This document shows positions 26,235-35,099 of a stretch of DNA of 64,000 nt, piece by piece. Origin of the DNA: CALNYZ01 sp942490945 (GTDB lineage: Bacteria; Pseudomonadota; Gammaproteobacteria; UBA6429; Thiohalophilaceae); the NCBI GenBank assembly GCA_942490945.1, contig CALNYZ010000018.1, positions 124,001-188,000 of the forward strand, written 5' to 3'. A program made the translations under genes and the position numbers. How positions within the stretch are numbered: the stretch's first letter is position 1; each line of letters starts with the position of its first letter. The notes beneath the pieces were generated by a model. It did no database searches. It was not told the DNA's origin and saw nothing but the letters and a program-made list of their open reading frames with translations.

Positions 26235-26569
26235 ACATCTCTCCCAAAATGTTCTGAACTTGATTATTTATTCTGTATTTTTTAGCGTAGCCAATCAGCT
26301 GCTGACTACTATTACGTGGTGTGTGCCGGATCGGGTTTAATTAATTTCGCGATGGCCGGATTTATTCACCGGCTCCGTCAGAAAGACTAGATATTTGGGT
26401 GTTGCATATAGGCGGGCAGAAACCCTGCTCGCGGGTGTTGAATAAAAGGCAACGTGGCGACAGCGTTGTTCACGCCGGCCCAGGTTCGGATAATGTTGCC
26501 AGGATGGTGGCAATAAGGCGCCGCAGGCGTTACAGTCGTTGCGTCTTACATATAATCACGGAATGACAC
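26235..26569. other. Intergenic region between divergent genes
   Basis: No coding frame of note. It must hold the promoters of the PEP-CTERM gene and the zinc-peptidase gene. One perfect inverted repeat, TTGCCA-GGATGG-TGGCAA at 26496-26513, lies about 57 bases before the peptidase start. It could be an operator or a leader hairpin. Confidence 0.35.
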
Positions 26570-27658
26570 TTGCGCACCTTCACTTGTACCTGCGGTAACA
26601 CGCTTTATTTTGATAATAATCAATGCCTTAACTGTGGCAACATACTGGGTTTTGTGTCCGATGCATTACAGTTGCTGCCGATGCAAAAAGATGGCACAGG
26701 CTATTGGCGGCCCATTAACAACCCGGCCAACGCCGAGCGCCACTACCGTCAGTGCCAGCACTATGCCACCGCGCACATGTGTAACTGGATGGTGCCCGTG
26801 GAGGAAGATGAAGTGTTCTGTCAGGCCTGTCGGCTCAATTCGGTGATTCCAAATTTATCAAAGCTGGAAAATCTGGTGCATTGGCACTCACTGGAGCGAG
26901 ACAAGCGCCGTATGATCTATGGGCTGATTTTGCTTGGTCTGCCCATACGAGATCAGAAGCAGGACCCGGAAAATGGCCTGAATTTCAGATTCCTCGAGGA
27001 TGTCGTCAAATTCGATCCCTATTCGCAGGAGATCACAGCATATAAGCACATAATGACCGGGCATGACAGCGGCACAATAACCATTAATATCGGCGAAGCC
27101 GATGACAGCCAGCGCGAAGCCAATCGCAAAATGATGAACGAATCCTATCGCACCACGCTGGGGCATTTTCGTCACGAAATTGGCCATTATTACTGGGATC
27201 AGCTCATCAAGCACGTGCCGGACAAGCTGGCTGCATTTCGCCGTGTATTTGGCAACGAACAGGATGATTACCAGAAATCATTGCAGGCCTACTACAAGAA
27301 AGGCCCCGATGTGAATTGGCCAGATCGGTTTATCAGTGCCTATGCCAGCGCCCATGCCTGGGAAGACTGGGCCGAAACCTGGTCACATTACTTGCACATC
27401 ATCGATACCATCGAATCTGCGCAGTCTGGTCAGGTGAGTATTGGTACTGCACAGTTTGTGCAACCTGCCGAACTGTTTCTCAACTGGCTGCGCACGGTGG
27501 ATTTTGAACAGTTAATGATCGACTGGCAAAAACTCAGCACCATCCTGAATGAATTAAACCGTAGCCTGGGTATACACGATGCCTACCCGTTTCAACTCAG
27601 CAGCATGGTGCAGGACAAATTAGAGTTTGTGCACAAGCTTGTGATAAATCGTAATTAA
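26570..27658 (+). CDS. Zinc-binding metallopeptidase-like protein with zinc-ribbon N-terminus
   Basis: A cytoplasmic protein of 362 residues. Residues 1-30 form a zinc ribbon (FTCTCGN and CLNCGN), and a second Cys/His cluster lies near residues 58-87 (CQHY, CNW, CQACR). The gluzincin-type motif HEIGHYYW (HExxH) begins near residue 205, with acidic residues in a later helix (AHAWEDWAETWSHYLHI) fitting the third ligand. This matches the putative zinc-binding peptidase family (DUF2248-like). No ATG fits in frame, so the TTG at 26570 is taken, with CACGGA upstream as a weak ribosome site. The substrate is unknown. Confidence 0.82.
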   Translation: MRTFTCTCGNTLYFDNNQCLNCGNILGFVSDALQLLPMQKDGTGYWRPINNPANAERHYRQCQHYATAHMCNWMVPVEEDEVFCQACRLNSVIPNLSKLENLVHWHSLERDKRRMIYGLILLGLPIRDQKQDPENGLNFRFLEDVVKFDPYSQEITAYKHIMTGHDSGTITINIGEADDSQREANRKMMNESYRTTLGHFRHEIGHYYWDQLIKHVPDKLAAFRRVFGNEQDDYQKSLQAYYKKGPDVNWPDRFISAYASAHAWEDWAETWSHYLHIIDTIESAQSGQVSIGTAQFVQPAELFLNWLRTVDFEQLMIDWQKLSTILNELNRSLGIHDAYPFQLSSMVQDKLEFVHKLVINRN

Positions 27659-27758
27659 ATAACGAATTTCAGACTGCGCAAGCGTGTTTATGCTAACACA
27701 TCCACTTGACCTGCTGGGTATGTGAAAGCCATCGATATCAGTGATTCACACAAAGAAA

Positions 27759-27947
27759 TTAATTCGCTGATCCATTTACATCTATACGAATAATCCGATT
27801 TGCAGGGACACTGTTATAGGTCGTAAACGGCCCAACCAGAAAGATATCACCGCTGCCGCTTCTACTACCCCCACCGCCGCCACCACCACATGCGATCAGC
27901 ATCATAGAAAAGCCCAGCAAAAAAATGATCTTCCATTTGTGTTTCAT
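27759..27947 (-). CDS. Truncated lipoprotein with one delta-60-like repeat
   Basis: A 62-residue frame with a full lipoprotein leader (lipobox LIAC followed by seven Gly) and then a single stretch, FLVGPFTTYNSVPANRIIRID, close to one delta-60 (beta-propeller) repeat. Proteins of this kind normally have many such repeats, so this looks like the 5' remnant of a larger lipoprotein that now ends at a TAA. It may still be expressed as a tiny lipoprotein. No continuation of the repeats is seen downstream in any frame that I could read. Confidence 0.5.
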   Translation of the reverse strand: MKHKWKIIFLLGFSMMLIACGGGGGGGSRSGSGDIFLVGPFTTYNSVPANRIIRIDVNGSAN

Positions 27948-28234
27948 TTTGATTGCACCCCTGTAAATATTATTTTATTACCCAGTAATAAACGGGTGTT
28001 TTAATTGTAAGTTGCGGTGAGTGGTACTTGCTGACGATGAATAGTTTAAATATTAACATGATGGGATTATTGATGCAGCATTTGCGGAAGTGTAAAAATA
28101 CCCGATTTTTCAATGATAAACAGATATTTATGCTGATGTTTTTATAGACTGCATAAAATGTAATACAAAAGATAGTTAAGCGTTTTTAAGAAGCAGGGTA
28201 GTTTGCATATGTACGAGCAGCGTGTTATATGAAC

Positions 28235-28672
28235 TCAATCTGTTACCTTAAGCTTAACTTCAGCGCCATCTGGAAGGTCTTTAATTTGCTTGCCTAAATT
28301 TCCGGATAATCTGATAATTTCAATGAAAGGGGCTGTTTTAATATTGGTTCCGCTATACTCGCCGTTAAGGACTCCAGGAATTACCAAACAGTATTTATAT
28401 CCCTCTTTTAGTGTGCCTAACATAGCTACTGCTTCATCAACCATTACAATCATATTCCAGTCATGAAGAAATGCATAGTCGTTGATTAGTTTATTGTAAT
28501 CGTCAATTGACTCCGCAACTACCTCACAATAAACATCTTCCGGGCAAAGACGCCAAAATTTATTTTCAGCGTCTTTAATGATTAGGTTACCAAATTCATT
28601 TTCAGCAACGATTTCGGTTGGGTTTATACCAACCCAGCCCCATGATTCTTTAACTTCGTTAATAATACTCAT
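28235..28672 (-). CDS. DUF1851 (Tdi1-like immunity) protein
   Basis: A 145-residue cytoplasmic protein recognised from FGNLIIKDAENKFWRLCPED, CEVVAESIDDYNKL and the GYKYCLVIPGVLNGEYS region of DUF1851. Members of this family are found as immunity proteins of polymorphic toxins and type VI effectors (Tdi1-like). The expected toxin gene would lie just upstream on the same strand. Instead there is a remnant of an unrelated glucosaminidase on the other strand. The gene is therefore an orphan immunity candidate, kept without its toxin. Confidence 0.75.
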   Translation of the reverse strand: MSIINEVKESWGWVGINPTEIVAENEFGNLIIKDAENKFWRLCPEDVYCEVVAESIDDYNKLINDYAFLHDWNMIVMVDEAVAMLGTLKEGYKYCLVIPGVLNGEYSGTNIKTAPFIEIIRLSGNLGKQIKDLPDGAEVKLKVTD

Positions 28673-28712
28673 TTTTTTTCATCTTATATAAGCTTGAGAT
28701 TGCTGGTTATGA

Positions 28713-28943
28713 TGCCACATATTCGATAACTTAGTCTCCCAAAGTCCGCAAGTCCACGCCTTGCTTGATTATGGTGTATTTCTCACAACCAATCCACGTT
28801 ACAAACCTGCTTTTACTTATACAAAACAACCACCAAAGTTTGCTGAACAATTACAACAGTCAGGTTATGCTACTGACCCAAATTATGCGTCGAAAATTAA
28901 GTCGATTATTTCAATCTATTCACTTGACGAGTACGATAAATGA
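28713..28943 (+). pseudogene. Glucosaminidase (FlgJ-type) C-terminal remnant
   Basis: The frame open from about 28713 encodes only the last part of a peptidoglycan N-acetylglucosaminidase. Residues such as LLDYGVFLTTNPRYKPAF and QSGYATDPNYASKI match the C-terminal end of the FlgJ-type hydrolase domain (DYxxFLxxNPRY, GYATDPxYA). The catalytic glutamate and the N-terminal two thirds are absent, and a stop codon in frame precedes the remnant. The end overlaps the following exported-protein start as ATGA, so it was once the upstream partner of that gene. The 5' break lies within 50 bases of the DUF1851 start, suggesting a recombination junction. Confidence 0.7.
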
Positions 28944-29341
28944 AAAAGTTCATAAAGTTTGTCATGGTGTCCTGTCTGTTTATATCAGGCGCGTTGGTTA
29001 ACTACGCCTGTTCGCAGGAGCAGACTAGCGAGAAACAACATCCGAAAATAAATGTTGCTGTTGCAAAGGATGTGGAGAGCTATATCGAAAAAGCGAAAAT
29101 CATCACCAGTAAATATAAACTTACATCTATCAAGCCCGCCTGTTTGGTATTTGAAAAATTACCCGATGCCTATGAGGGGAAAATAATGGTAGATGTGCGC
29201 GGCATACAGGGCGCTAAATGCGGAGGAGACCCCAATGTCTCACCGCGATTATTCAGTATTGGGTTTGATAAAGAAGATAAAAGTGTCTGGACAGATGCAA
29301 AATCGTCGGTTGGTCAGCTTGAGAAAATTGCCAACGAATAA
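28940..29341 (+). CDS. Small exported protein, putative immunity partner of lost glucosaminidase
   Basis: A 133-residue protein with a leader (MKKFIKFVMVSCLFISGALVNYAC) that could be cut by either signal peptidase. The lipobox-like NYAC is imperfect. A conserved-looking segment, GIQGAKCGGDPNVSPRLFSI, lies in the second half; I know this pattern from small periplasmic proteins but cannot name a characterised family. Translation is coupled to the glucosaminidase remnant by an ATGA overlap. By analogy with effector-immunity pairs it may protect peptidoglycan from that hydrolase; this is inference. Confidence 0.6.
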   Translation: MKKFIKFVMVSCLFISGALVNYACSQEQTSEKQHPKINVAVAKDVESYIEKAKIITSKYKLTSIKPACLVFEKLPDAYEGKIMVDVRGIQGAKCGGDPNVSPRLFSIGFDKEDKSVWTDAKSSVGQLEKIANE

Positions 29342-29430
29342 TTATAAATAGCTCTTGCCGTGATAAATTTTGATTTATTCTTTACTCGCCAGCCACAATT
29401 TAAAGTATGTGTCTTAACGGGACAGGAAGA

Positions 29431-29802
29431 TCACTGAGGGTTAATCGCACTTTCAGATCGCTTTACTATCTGTGCCTTGCAATCTGGTGTTATACGCATG
29501 GCATAGGTAATTTCATCATAGCGTTCTTCCTGCGCGATCAATACGACAAACGTATCGGTTGCGGATTGTCTGATTTCTGTAATACCACCACCGCCTACCT
29601 GAGTGTAATAAGTCGTCAGATCGTCAAGAATGGCTCTGATCATTTCCTGTGATCGTTGCACCGGAGCAAGGTTACATTGTGGTTTAGTATTCATTGCGAA
29701 GAGTCCTGTAGTGGTGGCGAAGACACAGCCAATAATTATAAATGCACCGAGTTGTTGCATGTAGAAATATTTTCGTGTTGATAGTGATTTAGACAAGAAC
29801 AC
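29431..29802 (-). CDS. Small exported protein behind the metzincin gene
   Basis: A 123-residue protein with a leader that has a long positive n-region and the hydrophobic core LGAFIIIGCVFATTTGLFA. The start is a GTG at 29802, chosen because AGGAG sits five bases before it; the later ATG at 29760 has no ribosome site. The mature part is small, with two Cys residues. I do not recognise the family. It follows the metzincin gene by 23 bases on the same strand, the position of an immunity gene. Confidence 0.55.
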   Translation of the reverse strand: MFLSKSLSTRKYFYMQQLGAFIIIGCVFATTTGLFAMNTKPQCNLAPVQRSQEMIRAILDDLTTYYTQVGGGGITEIRQSATDTFVVLIAQEERYDEITYAMRITPDCKAQIVKRSESAINPQ

Positions 29803-29825
29803 AGATTCTCCTGAAAGTATAGTAA

Positions 29826-30671
29826 TTACTTACGTGTTGGTCTGATGGTGATGTGTTTGTTTTTAGCTACTTCTGTCGGTGTTCTGGGATAATAACGATT
29901 TAGTTTGGGTTCCCAGTCGTTTAATACACTAACATTGCCTTTTTTAGTAAGTTCGATCATTGCTTTGCGCCAAGGGTTCGCGTGTTTTAAGCGAAGCTGC
30001 ATTCCTGAGCCCATAACTGAATATTTATCTGTATCCGTCACACCATAACAAGGTCGAAGATTGGTATTTCCTGTCGTCGGGCAATGTTTCTTACCTTCAT
30101 CGACATGACCCAAGCCTAACAAATGCCCTATTTCATGTACATGAGCTTGTTGTATGATCGCTTTACCTTTACTGTCTGTAGCTTTTTGAACAGCTTTTGT
30201 ATCCAGACTGTCATACAGCTTTGAATGTGAACCGAACCAGGTTTCAGTTTTATCCAGCTTAACGACTTCGATGATATGGTGAAATTTAGCACTTGTAAGG
30301 CTTGTCGAATCACCGCTTGTTAAATCCAGACAACACCAAATATTCGGTACATATTTTTGGCCGTTATGGGTATATTCGAACAAGGAGAAATTATTGATCA
30401 ACCAGAATTTTCCATGCCAGTATTTCTCTGCTGATTTTATGAAATTGTTTTTCCATGTTGCCCAGCTTGAGGGAGTCCATTTTACAATTTTACGAGCCAT
30501 GCCACGTGCACTGCCAAAATCGTTATATGTGCCGGTAATTGCCCCAGCGGGAGGATTTATTTGTTTGAAGCCTAGTTTTAATTTGATTGTCAGTTCAGCA
30601 TTATTTTATGCATCGCAGATATCAGTATTCAAAGTGAAATCCCATGACGATTTTTTAATTGTTTTTATCAT
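29826..30671 (-). pseudogene. Metzincin-type metalloprotease gene with an in-frame TAA at codon 22
   Basis: From the ATG at 30671, which has GGAAAG nine bases upstream, the frame runs 281 codons and is broken only by a TAA at complement(30606..30608), codon 22. Reading through it gives continuous, plausible protein: WDFTLNTDICDA, stop, then AELTIKLKLGFKQINPP. The downstream frame from the ATG at 30500 (224 residues) lacks a ribosome site. The catalytic motif HEIGHLLGLGH (codons 179-189) and the Met-turn around SVMGSGM (Met220) define a metzincin zinc protease. No signal peptide is present. An exported protein gene follows. The break may be a real nonsense mutation or a sequence error. Confidence 0.75.
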
Positions 30672-30818
30672 TTCTTAATCTTTCCATAGATATAAGGTAT
30701 GTGATTTGGTGGTATATAAATATACGTAATAATTAATCTGATAACAATATTATTATTACTAATCTTGTGGAAAATGTGAGCTATAAAGCAAAAACTGTAA
30801 ATGATTTGGGGTGAGCGT

Positions 30819-33800
30819 CTATTTATTGGCAGTCAGCCGCAAATCCAGTGTATGCGGATAGGTTGGATTGATGTGTTCTTCTGGTACGCTCATCGGCCCC
30901 GGTGTGTGGCCATAATTCCAGAAACGTGCGACGCGGCGTGCCTCGGCTTCATTGGCATTGACCGGGAAGGTTTCATAGTTGCGACCGCCGGGATGGGCAA
31001 CATGATAGGTGCAACCACCGATTGATTGATTGTTCCAGGTATCAACAACATCAAAGACCAGGGGCGCATGCACACCAATGGTTGGATGTAAGGCCGAAGG
31101 TGGATGCCATGCTCGATAACGCACGCCTGCAACGTATTCTTCCTGCGCACCGGTACTGCGCAAGGGTACGCGTTGCCCGTTACAGGTAACTGCAAAACGT
31201 TTTCCCGACGCACCGGTTAATTTCACCTGCACACGTTCAAGTGATGAATCAACGAAACGTGCGGTACCTTGTGCGGTAACTTCTTCACCCATGACATGCC
31301 AGGGTTCCAGTGCGGTGGTGATATCAAGTCGCATGTCCTGCATTTGTACGGTACCAATGTGCGGGAAACGAAATTCGGTAAACGGATCAAACCATGCCGC
31401 ATCAAAATCAAAACCGGCACGTTGACAATCTTTCGCCACGTTCAGCGCATCGCGTTCAACATAATGCGGTAGCATGAAACGGTCGTGCAGTTCGGTACCC
31501 CAGTGAATCAAATCTTTTGTATACGGTTCATTCCAGAAACGCGCGACCAGGGTACGTAACAATAATATCTGTACCAGACTCATGTGCGCATGCGGGGGCA
31601 TTTCAAATGCGCGTAATTCAACAAGGCCGAGTCGGCCCGTTGCCGAGTGTGGCGCATAGAGTTTGTCGATACAAAATTCGGCACGATGCGTGTTGCCGGT
31701 AATGTCGACCAGCAAGTTGCGTAACAAGCGATCCACTAGCCACGGCTGTGTTACTTCACCGGGGGGCATTTGTGAAAACGCGATCGCGAGTTCATACAGG
31801 TTTTCATCGCGACCTTCATCAACACGCGGTGCCTGACTGGTTGGCCCGATAAACATGCCGGAGAACAAATACGACAAGCCGGGATGATGTTGCCAATAGG
31901 TAATAATGCTGCGTAATAAATCCGGCTTGCGCAGGAACGGCGAGTCGCTCGGCGTAATGCCGCCCATCGTTATGTGATTGCCGCCGCCGGTGCCGGTATG
32001 GCGACCATCGAGCATAAATTTTTCAGTCGCAAGGCGACATTCGCGTGCCAGTGCATAGAGCGTGGTGGTGTTGTCGACCAGCTCGTGCCAGTTTTTTGCC
32101 GGGTGAATATTTACTTCGATCACACCGGGATCAGGCGTGACCATCAGGCGTGTCAGTCGCGGATCAGGTGGTGGCGGATAACCTTCGATGACAATCGGAA
32201 GTGTGAGTGTTTTTGCCGTCGCTTCAACGGCACGAATTAAATCCAGATAATATTCGAGGTGCGTGACTGGCGGCAAAAATACATGCAGCCTTCCTTCACG
32301 TGCTTCGACGCTGAGGGCAGTATGAATAATTTCGGTATCATCGTCTTCGTCAACCGGTTGCGGATGCACTTCCGGGTGCAACACATCTTCAGCGACGGTG
32401 CTGCTATACACGCGACTGACTTCACCCACTTGTGTTGCATCCAAATCTGGCAGGGTGTCAAACAGACTGCGCTCGTGTTCTACTTCACGTTTGGAAGGTT
32501 TTACCCACGGTAAGGAATCCAGCGGCAAACGCAGGCCCATCGGCGAATCACCGGGTACCAGGTACATCGCACCCTGACGAAATTGCCACACACTGCTGCG
32601 CCATTTTTTCTTTTCTGCATCGTACTTCACCGGCAAGGCGTAACCGCTCGGTGTATTTAATCCACGTTTGAGTAGTTTACTTAAGCGCTCACGCTCGCGA
32701 GAATCGCCGAGGTTATTTTTTTGTGGATCAAGCCCGGTGAGGTCCAGATTTGCAGGGACTTCACCTTCACGGTGCAAATAATAAAAACTGTCTTCAAAAC
32801 CGGTTTCGACACATTGCTGGGCAATTCCCAGTTGCTTTGCCAGTAATTCGACAAATTGTTTCGCGTGTTCATGCGTGTGTTGATAATTCTTGCTGACATC
32901 GGCTAACAAGTTAGCGTCCTGCCAGATTGGTTTGCCATCGGCGCGCCAGAAACAACCCCATGCCCAGCGTGGTAAGGCTTCACCGGGATACCACTTGCCC
33001 TGACCGTAATACAACATGCCGTTACTGGCGAAGTGTTGCCATAAGCGACGTAGTAATACGCGTGCAAGTTCACGCTTGTCCTTGCCATCGGCGGCGACGG
33101 TCCACTGTGGGGAGTCCATATCGTCAACTGAAACAAACGTCGGTTCACCGCCGAGGGTTAAACGTACATCGTCCTGTTCCAGTTGCGCATCCACTGTCGC
33201 TCCTAATTCCAGAATGCGTTGCCAGGTTTTTTCATCGTAGGGTTTGGTGACACGCGGATCTTCGTGGATGCGTGTGACTTCATTTTTAAAACTGAACTCA
33301 ACCTTGGCCTTGCCCTGATAGCTGCCGGTAACTGGCGCGGCACTTTCCGGTTCGGGTGTACAGGCGAGCGGGATATGGCCTTCACCGGCAAACAAACCGG
33401 AAGTCGGATCCATGCCTATCCAGCCGGCACCGGGAATGTAAACCTCGGCCCAGGCATGTAAATCGGTAAAGTCCTGTTCCGGACCGGACGGGCCATCTAA
33501 AGATTTTTGATCGGCGGTAAGCTGGATTAAATAACCTGAGACGAAGCGTGCGGCGAGTCCGAGGTGTCGTAAAATTTGTACCAGCAGCCATGCGCTGTCA
33601 CGACAGGAACCATTGGCCTGTTTTAAAGTGTCTTCGCATTTTTGAACGCCCGGTTCCATACGAATGTTATAGGAAATGGCTTTCATCAAACGCTGGTTGA
33701 TGTCGACCAGAAAATCGATAGTCGGCGTGGGCTTGTTATCAATCTGTTTTAACCAGTCGAGTAACAGGGGACCCTTCTCATTTATTTTAAGATACGGCGT

Positions 33801-34142
33801 GAGTTGTTTTTTAAGCGTGGCGTCATAAGTAAAGGGAATCTTTTCGGCGTAGTCTTCGATAAAAAAATCAAACGGGTTGATGATCGTCATGTCGGCAATC
33901 ACGCTAACGTCGACGTCAAATTCGGTTACCGGTTCGGGAAACACAACACGCGCGAGAAAGTTGCCGAACGGATCCTGCTGCCAGTTAATAAAGTGATTTT
34001 CCGGTTTGATTTTTAACGAGTAAGCTAAAATCGGTGTACGCGAATGCACTGCCGGACGCAAACGAAACACATGCGGATCGAATACAACCGGCTTGTCGTA
34101 AATATAGGTAGTTTTATGTCGAATGGCGACGCGAATGGACAT
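30819..34142 (-). CDS. Transglutaminase-like protein with C-terminal DUF2126
   Basis: A 1107-residue cytoplasmic protein. Residues 1-160 form the bacterial transglutaminase N-terminal beta domain. The transglutaminase/protease core follows with Cys180 (GSCRDSAW), His229 (LHAWAEVY) and Asp245 (GMDPTSG), the intact triad. From about residue 300 to the end it is DUF2126, containing TLGGEPTF and GGNHITMGG. This long form is known from amide-bond metabolism clusters with an Anbu peptidase, circularly permuted ATP-grasp and alpha-E proteins, all of which are next to it. It may cut or form isopeptide bonds in a small peptide modification; the substrate is unknown. Confidence 0.9.
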   Translation of the reverse strand: MSIRVAIRHKTTYIYDKPVVFDPHVFRLRPAVHSRTPILAYSLKIKPENHFINWQQDPFGNFLARVVFPEPVTEFDVDVSVIADMTIINPFDFFIEDYAEKIPFTYDATLKKQLTPYLKINEKGPLLLDWLKQIDNKPTPTIDFLVDINQRLMKAISYNIRMEPGVQKCEDTLKQANGSCRDSAWLLVQILRHLGLAARFVSGYLIQLTADQKSLDGPSGPEQDFTDLHAWAEVYIPGAGWIGMDPTSGLFAGEGHIPLACTPEPESAAPVTGSYQGKAKVEFSFKNEVTRIHEDPRVTKPYDEKTWQRILELGATVDAQLEQDDVRLTLGGEPTFVSVDDMDSPQWTVAADGKDKRELARVLLRRLWQHFASNGMLYYGQGKWYPGEALPRWAWGCFWRADGKPIWQDANLLADVSKNYQHTHEHAKQFVELLAKQLGIAQQCVETGFEDSFYYLHREGEVPANLDLTGLDPQKNNLGDSRERERLSKLLKRGLNTPSGYALPVKYDAEKKKWRSSVWQFRQGAMYLVPGDSPMGLRLPLDSLPWVKPSKREVEHERSLFDTLPDLDATQVGEVSRVYSSTVAEDVLHPEVHPQPVDEDDDTEIIHTALSVEAREGRLHVFLPPVTHLEYYLDLIRAVEATAKTLTLPIVIEGYPPPPDPRLTRLMVTPDPGVIEVNIHPAKNWHELVDNTTTLYALARECRLATEKFMLDGRHTGTGGGNHITMGGITPSDSPFLRKPDLLRSIITYWQHHPGLSYLFSGMFIGPTSQAPRVDEGRDENLYELAIAFSQMPPGEVTQPWLVDRLLRNLLVDITGNTHRAEFCIDKLYAPHSATGRLGLVELRAFEMPPHAHMSLVQILLLRTLVARFWNEPYTKDLIHWGTELHDRFMLPHYVERDALNVAKDCQRAGFDFDAAWFDPFTEFRFPHIGTVQMQDMRLDITTALEPWHVMGEEVTAQGTARFVDSSLERVQVKLTGASGKRFAVTCNGQRVPLRSTGAQEEYVAGVRYRAWHPPSALHPTIGVHAPLVFDVVDTWNNQSIGGCTYHVAHPGGRNYETFPVNANEAEARRVARFWNYGHTPGPMSVPEEHINPTYPHTLDLRLTANK

Positions 34143-34175
34143 GCGACTAAGTTAACACAAATTTAACGGCAACAG

Positions 34176-34946
34176 CTAACTCTGATTACCAGACTTGTTA
34201 TCTTTTACCAGTGTGGGTTGCTCCCAGGCAAAGCGGGGTAAACGGTTAAATGCACGACGTAAACCGTCGTTCCAGCTTTTTTGTAGCGTGGTAAACAGCG
34301 GCGTAGTGTAATCAAGCGACATGTAATTGGAAATTTTATATTCATTATGTTTGCACATCACCAGTTCGACTGGCGGTCCAACTGAAATATTCGAGCGCAT
34401 GGTGGAATCGAGCGAAACCAGTGCGCAACGTGCCGCATCTTCGAGCGTGGTTTCTGCACGAATCACGCGATCCAGAATTGGTTTACCGTATTTGGTTTCT
34501 CCGATTTGTAAATAAGGCGTTTCTTCCGAGGCACAGATGTAGTTGCCTTGCGGATAGACCAGATAGACTTTTTGTTTACGGCCACGAATTTGACCGCCGA
34601 GTATAAAGCTGGCCTCCACACTGATGCCGTTTTTTCGTAATGCTTCACCGTGCTCGGTCTGGTAGGCCTGGGATAACTTGCCGATGTAACTGGCGGCATC
34701 ATATAAATAGTTAACGGTTTTCAGACTGGTTTCCGCATCGTTTTCAATGTCACGATTGATGGAATTTATCACGGCCTGTGTGGTGGCCAGATTGCCGGAA
34801 GAGACAATGACCATTACCCGGTCATCGGGTAAATCGAAAGTGTACATTTTGCTGTAGGTACTGATGTAATCGACACCGGCATTGGTTCGCGAATCAGACG
34901 CAAAAACAATCCCGTCGTTAACTTTAATGGCCACACAATAAGTCAT
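34176..34946 (-). CDS. Anbu, proteasome-related peptidase
   Basis: A 256-residue member of the Ntn-hydrolase proteasome-like group known as Anbu (ancestral beta subunit). The sequence begins MTYCVAIKVNDGIVFASDSRT, so Thr2 becomes the N-terminal nucleophile once Met is removed, followed by the conserved Asp/Lys region (SDSRTNAGVD, YSKMYTF). Anbu particles are ring- or helix-shaped and self-compartmented, without a dedicated ATPase. It is 33 bases after the end of the transglutaminase gene region and divergent from the ATP-grasp gene. The physiological substrate of Anbu is not established. Confidence 0.92.
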   Translation of the reverse strand: MTYCVAIKVNDGIVFASDSRTNAGVDYISTYSKMYTFDLPDDRVMVIVSSGNLATTQAVINSINRDIENDAETSLKTVNYLYDAASYIGKLSQAYQTEHGEALRKNGISVEASFILGGQIRGRKQKVYLVYPQGNYICASEETPYLQIGETKYGKPILDRVIRAETTLEDAARCALVSLDSTMRSNISVGPPVELVMCKHNEYKISNYMSLDYTTPLFTTLQKSWNDGLRRAFNRLPRFAWEQPTLVKDNKSGNQS

Positions 34947-35099
34947 AGTAATGAGGATTCCTGATTTTTTGCACCTGAGTTGTGCATAGCTTTATACTAA
35001 TATTACAGTACCTAAAATGATAGCAGTGTATTTTACTTTTTATAGCAAAAGCGTTACTGTGTAGGTATCTCAACAACTTACGAGTTAAAATAACTTTTT

